Shown here: one piece after another, positions 9,508-17,097 of the stretch
Numbering within the stretch: the first letter of the stretch is position 1
Layout of the letters: each line of letters starts with the position of its first letter
From: Pseudomonas_T sp032052615
GTDB lineage: Bacteria > Pseudomonadota > Gammaproteobacteria > Pseudomonadales > Pseudomonadaceae
DNA: 64,000 nucleotides
Assembly: GCA_032052615.1 (NCBI GenBank)
Contig: DAMBWF010000006.1
Location: 124,001 to 188,000 of the forward strand
Direction of reading: 5' to 3'
Notes under the pieces: model-generated
Told to the model about the DNA's origin: nothing
Seen by the model: only the letters and a program-made list of their open reading frames with translations
The model's database searches: none
Position numbers and translations under genes: made by a program

Positions 9508-9536
9508 CCGGCTCCGGCCGGTGGCCTGAGCCGGTC
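9506..9536. terminator. Hairpin between convergent sthA and GDPD genes
   Basis: Perfect 9-bp arms (9506-9514 and 9528-9536) with a 13-base loop lie between two converging genes. There is no T-run on the outgoing side of either strand, so the terminator role is tentative. Confidence 0.4.
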
Positions 9537-9543
9537 GGAGGCA

Positions 9544-10266
9544 TCAGCGATTCCCGAGCGTGGCGATGGCCAAACCGGGAAAGTCTGTGATCAGGCTGTC
9601 CACGCCGAAATCGGCGAGCCGGCGCATCAGGGCCGGCTCGTTCACCGTCCACACCGACACGTGCAACCCCTGTTTCTGGGCCTTGGCCAGGCGCTCGGGG
9701 GTGCACAGCGTCCAGTTCAGCGCCAACAGGTCGCAGCCATAGTGGGCGGCCACCTTCAGCGGGTCGAGCCAGGCGTATTCGGCGACGAGGCCGCGCTGCA
9801 AGTGAGGCGCCTCTTGCTGCAAGGCCCGCAGCACCACCCGCGATCCCGAGGTGACGCAGACCTTGTCGACCAGCCCATGGCGCTCCACCAGGGCGGCGAT
9901 GGCGGCCACGGTGCGGGAAGCCCGTAGCCGCGACGCGCTCTTCACCTCCAGTTGCCAGTGCTCGAAGGGGCACCGTTCGAACAATTCCTCCAAGCGCGGG
10001 ATCGGGCAGGCTTGCAGCGCGCCTGGCCCCCCGTGACGGGCGTCGTAGGCCACCAAGTCGGCGGCGTCGTGTTCCGCCACCTTGCCGCGCCTGCCGGTGG
10101 TGCGCTTCAGGGTGGGGTCGTGGATCACCATGAGCTCGCCGTCCCGGGACAAGTGCAGGTCCAGTTCGCATCGACGCACCCCGTGCTCCAGGCAACGCTG
10201 GAAGCTGGCGAGGGTGTTCTCCGGGACTTCGCCCTTGGCGCCGCGATGGCCATAGATCAGAGTCAT
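9544..10266 (-). CDS. Glycerophosphodiester phosphodiesterase
   Basis: Hydrolyses glycerophosphodiesters to glycerol-3-phosphate and an alcohol, in phospholipid head-group recycling. The 240-residue protein has the GDPD TIM-barrel signature: IYGHRGAKGEVPENTLASF at the N terminus, ELDLHLSRDGELMVIHDP and, near the end, VWTVNEP. There is no signal peptide, so it is probably cytoplasmic (UgpQ-like rather than periplasmic GlpQ). The start at 10266 puts MTLIYGHRGA at the N terminus; upstream in-frame sequence is of low complexity. It is divergent from the lipoprotein gene at 10430. Confidence 0.93.
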   Translation of the reverse strand: MTLIYGHRGAKGEVPENTLASFQRCLEHGVRRCELDLHLSRDGELMVIHDPTLKRTTGRRGKVAEHDAADLVAYDARHGGPGALQACPIPRLEELFERCPFEHWQLEVKSASRLRASRTVAAIAALVERHGLVDKVCVTSGSRVVLRALQQEAPHLQRGLVAEYAWLDPLKVAAHYGCDLLALNWTLCTPERLAKAQKQGLHVSVWTVNEPALMRRLADFGVDSLITDFPGLAIATLGNR

Positions 10267-10429
10267 GCCGGTTCCTCGGTGTGGGAAAACCGCAGTCTGC
10301 ATAAAAACGTGGTGGGCGTGTAGCGCTCGCCGCGTCTGCTGTGGGCGAAACCGGGGGGACGAAGGCATACTCCTGCGTTTTCCGCGCCGGTCGCCTGGCG
10401 TGACGTCGTCATCCCTAGGAAGCCCCACC

Positions 10430-12691
10430 ATGCGTTGTCGTTCCTCCTTCCGCATCGCCTGTCTCGTCCTGCTCGCGGGGTGCTCGCCGGACCAGCCACC
10501 CGTGGATCGCCCGGCCATCGGCTTCATCGATGCGCCGGCTTCGGGGCGGTTCGCCAGCGGCCAGGTGGACCTGGTGGGTTGGGCGGTGGATGAGGATGGC
10601 TTGCAGGCGGTGGAGGTCCTGGTCAACGGGCGCGACCGGTATCTTGCCCAGACCGGCCTGGAGCGGGCGGACGTGGCGGCGGCGCGACCCGACCTGAAGG
10701 CGGGGCTGCACGCCGGCTTCCGCTTTTCCGCCGACCTGAGCAGGAGCCTGTCGGGTCGCGACACCCTGGAGGTGCGTACCGTCGACCGCCTCGGCAACCG
10801 TACCTCCCTGGCGACCCTGACCTTCACCGGCCCGCCCCCTACGGCGTGGACGGAGCTGGCGGCGCGCCATCCCCACTGGCGGTATGACCCGTTCTACTTG
10901 GCGGTGGGCACCAGCGGCCTGAATGCCGCGCAGGTCGAGGACTTCAAGGCGGAGTACGCCGGCCTGGACGGACCCACCGTGCGCTTCGGCCTGCGGGTGC
11001 CGATTCTCTACATGCGCACCACCCAGGGCGCGGCGGCCGACTGGGCGTTCGATCCGGACTTCGACGTGACGACCCGCCAGGACGACAAAGTGGTGGCCGA
11101 GGACGCCCTGAACCCGGTCATCGCCCTGGCCATTGCCCAGCGGGTGCCCATTCTGTTCACCCTCAACGGCGGCATCTGGGCGGACGCCCGCGCCACGGCG
11201 CCGGCCTGGGACCTGAACGACCATTTGGAGGAAGACAAGGCCAACTGCCAGTGGAGCGAGAAGGGCGAGGTATTCCCGGACGACTACCTGAAGAATCTGC
11301 CCGGCTCGGAACGCTCTCCCGAGCTGGCCAACTCCTTGACTCTGAACGTGCACGCCACTCGGGTCCGCGACTACAAGCGCCGCAACCTGCAGGCGGCCGC
11401 CCGAGTCATCCAGCGCTTCGCCCAAGCGCATCCCGAGTTATTCATCGGTATCAACCTCGATCCCGACGTGTACCTGAACCCGTTCTTCTCCCAGAGGGCT
11501 TGGTTCGACTACAACCCCGGCACCGTGCGGCAGTTCCGCGAGTGGTTGAGCGCCAGCGGACCCTACGCCGAGAACGGCCCCCTGGCGGCCCACCGGCGCG
11601 CGCCGCTCTCCCTGGAGGAGGTCTCCGCCCTGGCTGGCAAGCCGTTCGCCGACTGGTCCCAGGTCACGCCGCCGATACCCGGCGAACGGTTCTGGGAAGA
11701 TCCGTGGTTTGGCCTCTGGGAGCGGTTCCGCCGCCACCTGGTCGCGTTGCACTACGAGGACCTGGCCCGCTGGGTGGCGGAGACCGGTATCGACGAGAGG
11801 AAGATCTACTCGTCCCAGGGCTTCAATGCCAACGACGACGCGATCAATGCGCTGCCGATCCGCATCGATAGTCCGACCAAGCCCTACGACACCGCCGGCG
11901 TCAGCATCGAGGGCGCCAAGCCGGCCCACGGCCACTTGGGCGCGATTCTCTACGGCGCCAGCGCCCGCAATGCCATCCCCATGGAGAGCCCGCGCAGCTT
12001 GTTCGCCACTGTCCAGGCGTACGACCCAGACTGGGGAATCCCCGAATTCAACCTGGCGGACCTGACCAACCCGGACCGGGTGGCGGACGCCGACACCGCT
12101 TACCGGGCCCTGCTGGAGATCACCAATAACGGCGCCCGGTTCATCTCGCCCATGGCCTGGAACGGTTCCAATGGCGTATTCCAGGGACAGCCCGGCTTTG
12201 TCGCCTATACCTCCTGGCGGCACACGCCCCAGGAAACGGTATTCAAGGATTTGGCGCTACGCCGCCAGGGCTTGCCACGCTCGGCCAAGCTGTGGCCGTT
12301 CGGCTTGCGCCTCAACGACTCGACCGATGACTGGCGGGGGGAGGCGGGCACGGCACTCACGACAGGGCGTGGCACGCTGCGCGTGGCGCCCCGGGAGGGG
12401 GCGGCGGCCGTGGTGTCGCCGCTGCTCACGGTTGATTCGGGGCGGGCCCAGGAGTTGTTCCTCAAATTCGAGGCGCCGCCGTCGGCTTCGCGCCTCGAGG
12501 TGAGTTGGGAGGACGAGGCGGGCGGTCGCCGAGCCTTGTTGCCGCTCGCGGCCCTGGACGATTACCCCCGGGGCGAGGCGGGTTACGAGCTGCCGTTGCC
12601 GGCCACCGGCTCGGGCAGCGGCCGGCTGCGAATCCGCTTCGAAACGTCAGCGCCCTTGGAAATCGACCACATCGCCCTGATTCCCCGCTGA
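10430..12691 (+). CDS. Large lipoprotein with Ig-like domain and glycosidase-like region
   Basis: Function unknown. The 753-residue product starts with a lipoprotein signal (LLAGC, Cys18) after AGGAAG spaced seven bases from the ATG. Residues about 28-130 resemble a bacterial Ig-like domain, with GQVDLVGWAVDEDGLQAVEV and a GFRFSADL strand. The central 400 or so residues are rich in Trp and acidic residues (GINLDPDVYLNPFF, FWEDPWFGLWERFRRHL, WGIPEFNLADLTN), which suggests a TIM-barrel sugar-active enzyme of the GH42/GH-A sort; no family could be fixed. The C-terminal 120 residues look like a beta-sandwich. It is flanked by genes in the opposite orientation, so it is a single-gene insertion-like unit. 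Outer-membrane or periplasmic location is inferred. Confidence 0.7.
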   Translation: MRCRSSFRIACLVLLAGCSPDQPPVDRPAIGFIDAPASGRFASGQVDLVGWAVDEDGLQAVEVLVNGRDRYLAQTGLERADVAAARPDLKAGLHAGFRFSADLSRSLSGRDTLEVRTVDRLGNRTSLATLTFTGPPPTAWTELAARHPHWRYDPFYLAVGTSGLNAAQVEDFKAEYAGLDGPTVRFGLRVPILYMRTTQGAAADWAFDPDFDVTTRQDDKVVAEDALNPVIALAIAQRVPILFTLNGGIWADARATAPAWDLNDHLEEDKANCQWSEKGEVFPDDYLKNLPGSERSPELANSLTLNVHATRVRDYKRRNLQAAARVIQRFAQAHPELFIGINLDPDVYLNPFFSQRAWFDYNPGTVRQFREWLSASGPYAENGPLAAHRRAPLSLEEVSALAGKPFADWSQVTPPIPGERFWEDPWFGLWERFRRHLVALHYEDLARWVAETGIDERKIYSSQGFNANDDAINALPIRIDSPTKPYDTAGVSIEGAKPAHGHLGAILYGASARNAIPMESPRSLFATVQAYDPDWGIPEFNLADLTNPDRVADADTAYRALLEITNNGARFISPMAWNGSNGVFQGQPGFVAYTSWRHTPQETVFKDLALRRQGLPRSAKLWPFGLRLNDSTDDWRGEAGTALTTGRGTLRVAPREGAAAVVSPLLTVDSGRAQELFLKFEAPPSASRLEVSWEDEAGGRRALLPLAALDDYPRGEAGYELPLPATGSGSGRLRIRFETSAPLEIDHIALIPR

Positions 12692-12718
12692 AGGGGGCGG
12701 GGCGGCGCTCGGCGCAGC

Positions 12719-13021
12719 TCAGCGAGAGGGGCGCGCGGGAACCGGGGCGGCGGGGCGATGCTGCACCACGCTGTCGATGACCCGGCCGCTTTCGAAGTAC
12801 ACGGAGAATTCCCGGTAGTCCCAACGGGTGATCGGCGGACGCCCCACGGGGGGATGTTCCTCGTCGGCCAGGCCGAAGCGCGAGAGCACGGCCTGCTGGG
12901 TCTCGCCCCGGGCCGGCACGGGCACGTTCGAGCCGCCTTGCTGGCCCAGCGGGATCGTCAGGGTGTCGGCGTGGACGGGAACGCCGCCCCACAGGGCGAG
13001 CAGCAGGAGCAGGCGAGGCAT
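12719..13021 (-). CDS. Small secreted conserved hypothetical protein
   Basis: 100 residues with a clear Sec signal peptide (MPRLLLLLALWGGVPVHA) and a mature part containing VPVPARGETQQAVLSRFG and ITRWDYREFSVYFESGRV. The latter resembles the small SmpA/OmlA-like fold in which a short strand pair follows a 'fate of the next gene' style helix, but the match is weak. Similar small periplasmic proteins occur next to PilZ genes in Pseudomonas as I recall. Function unknown. It converges on the lipoprotein gene and runs in the same direction as the PilZ gene upstream. Confidence 0.75.
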   Translation of the reverse strand: MPRLLLLLALWGGVPVHADTLTIPLGQQGGSNVPVPARGETQQAVLSRFGLADEEHPPVGRPPITRWDYREFSVYFESGRVIDSVVQHRPAAPVPARPSR

Positions 13022-13103
13022 GGCGACTCCGAGGCGAAAAGGGGCGTTCAGGATAACCAGGGGCGGGCGCGGGGTGCTGTGACGCGCCGCAGGGTTCGGC
13101 GCC

Positions 13104-13685
13104 TCAGACCTCGAAGGCGCGTTCCCGGGCTAGGCGCCGTTCCAGCGCCTGGCGCTGCATGATGTGCCGAGCCAGCAATTGCCGTTGGGCGTCGGTCAGC
13201 GCCTCGAACTCCGTGCCGATCTCGAATGGCCCCTCGTCCCGTGCCTGGCAGTGGACCACCCGGGCCTGCAGCAACAGACCGAGCGCCTGGGGCATCAGCA
13301 CCATTTTCAGGGCGAGGCGTTCGCTCACGGCCAGCGGGTGGGGATGGTCGAAGCTGACACCGCCCTCGGACAGCGACACCCGGCGCGGCAGGCCGATCTC
13401 TCGCAGCAAGCTCTGGGCCATGGCCTGGCCGATCAGGTCGATGCGCTTGTTCATGACCTTCAGGTAGCTCGCCAGGGTTCGGTCACGCTCGCCGATGTGA
13501 CGCAGCAGGTGCTGGGACTCGAAGTCCAGCAGGTGCAGGTCGCTCAAGAGGTTGAACAGCGGCGAGGCTTCGGGCAACGCTTCGCGGCCCGGGGCTCCGG
13601 GGCCGCCCAGGGGGCTGATTTCCAGTGCGATCGTATCTTCGATGCGATAGTATTCGCGGCGGTCATCCGCGTCTCGTGTCGACAT
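13104..13685 (-). CDS. PilZ domain protein
   Basis: Likely cyclic-di-GMP-responsive or PilZ-fold cytoplasmic protein of 193 residues. An Arg-rich DDRREYYRIED segment lies at the extreme N terminus. About 100 helical residues follow, then SLSEGGVSF and a beta-rich C-terminal part. Classic PilZ domains read [D/N]xSxxG; here the first position appears to be Ser, so ligand binding may be weak or lost. It sits divergent from lolC, where I recall a PilZ gene (PA2989) in P. aeruginosa. No partner enzyme is encoded nearby. Confidence 0.75.
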   Translation of the reverse strand: MSTRDADDRREYYRIEDTIALEISPLGGPGAPGREALPEASPLFNLLSDLHLLDFESQHLLRHIGERDRTLASYLKVMNKRIDLIGQAMAQSLLREIGLPRRVSLSEGGVSFDHPHPLAVSERLALKMVLMPQALGLLLQARVVHCQARDEGPFEIGTEFEALTDAQRQLLARHIMQRQALERRLARERAFEV

Positions 13686-13779
13686 GGCGAACCCAAGGCA
13701 GCAGTCACTGGTCCGAGTGTAGACGCTGCCGGTCGAGCGCCGCTACAAGGCGTCCTATCCTTTTCACATAGCTCCCGAC

Positions 13780-15033
13780 ATGTTCAGACCCTTGCCTGTT
13801 TTCCTTGGCATGCGCTACACGCGAGCCAAACGCCGCAATCATTTCGTTTCCTTCATTTCCCTCACGTCGGTCATCGGCCTCGCCCTGGGCGTGGTGGTGA
13901 TGATCGTCGTGCTGTCCGTGATGAACGGCTTCGATCACGAGATGCGCACCAACGTGCTGGGCATCGTGCCCCAGGCCACCCTCCAGGGCGAACAGCCCAT
14001 CGACGACTGGAAGCAGGTCGCTCAGGGCATGGCGCGCCATCCCCAGGTGGTGGCGATAGCGCCCTATACCCAGATGCAGGGCCTGCTGACCCACGACGGC
14101 AAGGTACAGAAAATCCTCATCGACGCGGTCGACCCGGCGCTGGAGCCGACCGTTTCCACGCTTCCCGCCGCCTTCCGCAACGAAGGCGCCCAGGGCTCCC
14201 TGGAAGCGCTCCAGCCCGGACGGTTCGGCATCGTCATCGGCAACCGGGCGGCGGCCAAGTTGGGGGTCGGCCTGGGCGACAAGGTCACCTTCGTCGCTCC
14301 GGAGGTCTCGGTGACCCCGGCGGGCATGTTCCCCCGGATGAAGCGCTTCACCGTGGTCGGTATCTTCCACGTCGGCGCCGGCGAAATCGACGGTTACATG
14401 GCCTTGGCCCACCTGGACGACGCCGCCCGCCTGCTGCGCTGGAAGCCCGGCCAGGTACAAGGCCTACGGCTCAAGCTGGCCGACCTGTTCGAGGCGCCCC
14501 GGGTAGCCTGGGAACTGGCGAAGACCGGCGACTACTACGCCCGCGACTGGACCCGCACCCACGGCAATCTCTACCAGGCGATTCGCATGGAAAAGGCCAT
14601 GATCGGCCTGCTGTTGCTGTTGATCGTCGCGGTGGCCGCCTTCAACATCATCTCCACCCTGGTCATGGTGGTGAACGACAAGAAGGCGGACATCGCCATC
14701 TTGCGCACCCTGGGCGCCACGCCTCGGCAGATCATGGCCACCTTCATGGTCCAGGGCACCATCATCGGCGTGGTGGGCACGTTGATCGGGGCGGCCCTGG
14801 GCATCCTCGCGGCGCTCAACGTCAGCCGGGCGATCGGCCTGCTGGAGACGTTACTGGGCCACAAGTTCCTCGACGCCGAGGTGTACTTCATCGACTACCT
14901 GCCCTCGCAGGTGATGGCCGAGGATGTGCTGCAAGTCTGCGCCGCCGCCCTGGTCCTGAGCTTCCTCGCCACCCTTTACCCGGCCTGGCGTGCCGCGCGC
15001 ACCCAGCCCGCGGAGGCACTACGTTATGAATGA
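13780..15033 (+). CDS. lolC: Lipoprotein-releasing ABC transporter permease LolC
   Basis: Inner-membrane subunit of LolCDE, which extracts outer-membrane lipoproteins from the inner membrane and passes them to LolA. The 417-residue protein has the MacB/FtsX layout: one transmembrane helix near residues 25-45, a large periplasmic domain, then three helices from about residue 265 (MIGLLLLLIVAVAAFNIIST onward). It starts FRPLPVFLGMRYTRAKRRNHF, almost the same as LolE, so the two are paralogues. The 3' end overlaps lolD by eight bases. Confidence 0.95.
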   Translation: MFRPLPVFLGMRYTRAKRRNHFVSFISLTSVIGLALGVVVMIVVLSVMNGFDHEMRTNVLGIVPQATLQGEQPIDDWKQVAQGMARHPQVVAIAPYTQMQGLLTHDGKVQKILIDAVDPALEPTVSTLPAAFRNEGAQGSLEALQPGRFGIVIGNRAAAKLGVGLGDKVTFVAPEVSVTPAGMFPRMKRFTVVGIFHVGAGEIDGYMALAHLDDAARLLRWKPGQVQGLRLKLADLFEAPRVAWELAKTGDYYARDWTRTHGNLYQAIRMEKAMIGLLLLLIVAVAAFNIISTLVMVVNDKKADIAILRTLGATPRQIMATFMVQGTIIGVVGTLIGAALGILAALNVSRAIGLLETLLGHKFLDAEVYFIDYLPSQVMAEDVLQVCAAALVLSFLATLYPAWRAARTQPAEALRYE

Positions 15034-15709
15034 CAAGGCCGTATTGAGCTGTCGCGACCTCGGCAAGCGTTACGAAGAGGGGCCGCAATCGGTGGAGGTG
15101 TTGTCCGCCGTGGCCCTCGAACTGTTTCCCGGCGAGCGCGTCGCCATCGTCGGCAGCTCCGGCTCCGGCAAGAGTACCCTGCTCAACCTGTTGGGCGGCC
15201 TCGATACTCCGAGTCATGGCAGTGTCTGGCTGGCGGGTGAGGAATTGTCCGCCCTCAACGAGCGAGCCCGTGGCCTGCTGCGCAACCGGGCACTGGGGTT
15301 CGTCTACCAGTTCCACCACCTGCTGCCGGAATTCACCGCGCTGGAGAACGTCTGCATGCCGCTGCTGATCGGCAGTACGCCGATCCCCGAGGCGCGTCAG
15401 CGCGCCACCGTCCTGCTGCAGCGGGTCGGCCTGGGCCACCGGCTGGAACACAAGCCGGCGGAGCTGTCCGGCGGCGAGCGCCAGCGGGTAGCCATCGCCC
15501 GGGCGCTGGTGAACAACCCGGCGCTGGTGCTGCTGGACGAGCCCACCGGCAATCTCGACCAACACACCGCCCAGGGCATCCAGGAATTGATGCTGGAGCT
15601 GAGTGCCTCCTCGCGCACCGCGTTCATGGTGGTGACCCATGACCTGCAACTGGCGCGGCAGATGGATCGGGTGCTGCGCCTGGAAGAAGGCCGGTTGGTA
15701 GCGGCGTGA
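15026..15709 (+). CDS. lolD: Lipoprotein-releasing ABC transporter ATPase LolD
   Basis: ATPase that powers the LolCDE lipoprotein-sorting complex. The product is 227 residues, the typical length. Walker A GSSGSGKST, the Q-loop region with YQFHHLLPEFTALENV (the LolD signature), the ABC signature LSGGERQR, Walker B LVLLDEPTGNLD and the switch His in VVTHD are all visible. I chose the ATG at 15026, inside the lolC 3' end; an upstream in-frame ATG would add an unlikely Arg/Pro-rich leader. Confidence 0.97.
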   Translation: MNDKAVLSCRDLGKRYEEGPQSVEVLSAVALELFPGERVAIVGSSGSGKSTLLNLLGGLDTPSHGSVWLAGEELSALNERARGLLRNRALGFVYQFHHLLPEFTALENVCMPLLIGSTPIPEARQRATVLLQRVGLGHRLEHKPAELSGGERQRVAIARALVNNPALVLLDEPTGNLDQHTAQGIQELMLELSASSRTAFMVVTHDLQLARQMDRVLRLEEGRLVAA

Positions 15710-16953
15710 TGTTCAGACCTCTTTCGATTTTCATCGGTACCCGCTATACCCGCGCCAAGCGGCGCAACCACTTCATTTCCTTCATTTCCCTCACCTCGAT
15801 GATCGGTCTTTCCCTGGGCGTGCTGGCGATGATCGTGGTGCTGTCGGTCATGAACGGCTTCCAGCGGGAAATGAGCGCCAGGATCCTCGGCATGGTGCCC
15901 CATGCGACCCTGGCGGCCGAGCATCCCCTGGACGATTGGCGGCAGACCGCCGCCGTGGCCCTGAAACACCCGGAAGTGGTGGGCGCGGCGCCGTTCGCCG
16001 AACTGGAGGGCATGCTCTCCTACAAAGGCACGATGCAGCCCATCCAGGTCCACGGCATCGACCCCTTGGAGGAGCCGAAGGTCTCCATCGTCGGCCAGCA
16101 CATGGTCCAGGGTAGCCTGGAGGCCTTGCGACCCGGCGAATTCGGCGTGATCCTCGGCGAACTCACCGCGCGCCGTTTCCACGTCAACACCGGCGACAAG
16201 CTGACCCTGATCGTGCCCGAGGCGAGCAGCGCGCCGGGTGGCATCACGCCGCGCATGCAGCGGCTCACGGTGGTCGGGTTGTTCAAGGTGGGCGCCGAGC
16301 TGGATGGCTCCCTGGGCCTGATCCATTACGCCGACGCCTCGACCCTGCAACGCCTGCAGCCGGGCCAGGTCCAGGGCCTGCGCATCGCCTTGAAGGACCT
16401 TTATCAATCGCCCCTGATCGCGCCGCGCATCGCTGGCGAGCTGGGCACCGGCTTTCGCGCCGACGACTGGACCCATACCCAGGGCAGCCTGTTCAGCGCC
16501 ATGAAGATGGAAAAGACCATGATCGGCCTGCTGCTGATGCTGATCATCGCGGTGGCGGCGTTCAACATCATCGCCACCCTGATCATGGTGGTCGCCGACA
16601 AGCGCGCCGACATCGCCATCCTGCGGACCTTTGGCGCCACGCCCCGGCAGATCATGGGCGTCTTCATGGTGCAGGGCACGGTGATCGGAGCCGTGGGCAC
16701 GGTGATCGGCGGGGTGCTCGGCGTCATCGCCGCGCTCAACGTCAGCAGCCTGGTGGGCTGGGTCGAGCGGATCACCCACCAGCAGATCCTCACCTCCGAC
16801 GTGTACTTCATCAATTACCTGCCTTCCGAACTGCAGGTCGGAGACGTCGTGCTGATCTGTGGCGCCGCCCTGATCATGAGCTTCCTCGCTACCCTGTACC
16901 CCGCCTGGCGCGCCGCCAGCACCCAGCCCGCCGAGTCGCTGCGCTACGAATGA
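15709..16953 (+). CDS. lolE: Lipoprotein-releasing ABC transporter permease LolE
   Basis: Second inner-membrane permease of the LolCDE complex, 414 residues, same topology as LolC and clearly duplicated from it (FRPLSIFIGTRYTRAKRRNH against the LolC N terminus; both carry VVLSVMNGF and TLYPAWRAA). Its ATG overlaps the lolD stop (TGATG), indicating translational coupling. Separate LolC and LolE proteins are the arrangement of most gammaproteobacteria, unlike species with a single LolF. Confidence 0.95.
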   Translation: MFRPLSIFIGTRYTRAKRRNHFISFISLTSMIGLSLGVLAMIVVLSVMNGFQREMSARILGMVPHATLAAEHPLDDWRQTAAVALKHPEVVGAAPFAELEGMLSYKGTMQPIQVHGIDPLEEPKVSIVGQHMVQGSLEALRPGEFGVILGELTARRFHVNTGDKLTLIVPEASSAPGGITPRMQRLTVVGLFKVGAELDGSLGLIHYADASTLQRLQPGQVQGLRIALKDLYQSPLIAPRIAGELGTGFRADDWTHTQGSLFSAMKMEKTMIGLLLMLIIAVAAFNIIATLIMVVADKRADIAILRTFGATPRQIMGVFMVQGTVIGAVGTVIGGVLGVIAALNVSSLVGWVERITHQQILTSDVYFINYLPSELQVGDVVLICGAALIMSFLATLYPAWRAASTQPAESLRYE

Positions 16954-16959
16954 GCCACG

Positions 16960-16985
16960 CGCCCGCCGACGGACTTCGGCGGGCG
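16960..16985 (+). terminator. Hairpin after lolE
   Basis: A perfect 10-bp stem (16960-16969 with 16976-16985) and six-base loop lie just downstream of the lolE stop. No T-run follows, so termination would be partial at best. Confidence 0.45.
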
Positions 16986-17097
16986 AATCGGCAGAGCCGA
17001 ACATCTGATCCGGCATTGTCCGAACGTGACGTCTACGCTAGGGGGCTGAGGCGCGGGACGCGCCGTTTCCCCGGAATGGATTCCAGGATATTCGCCG

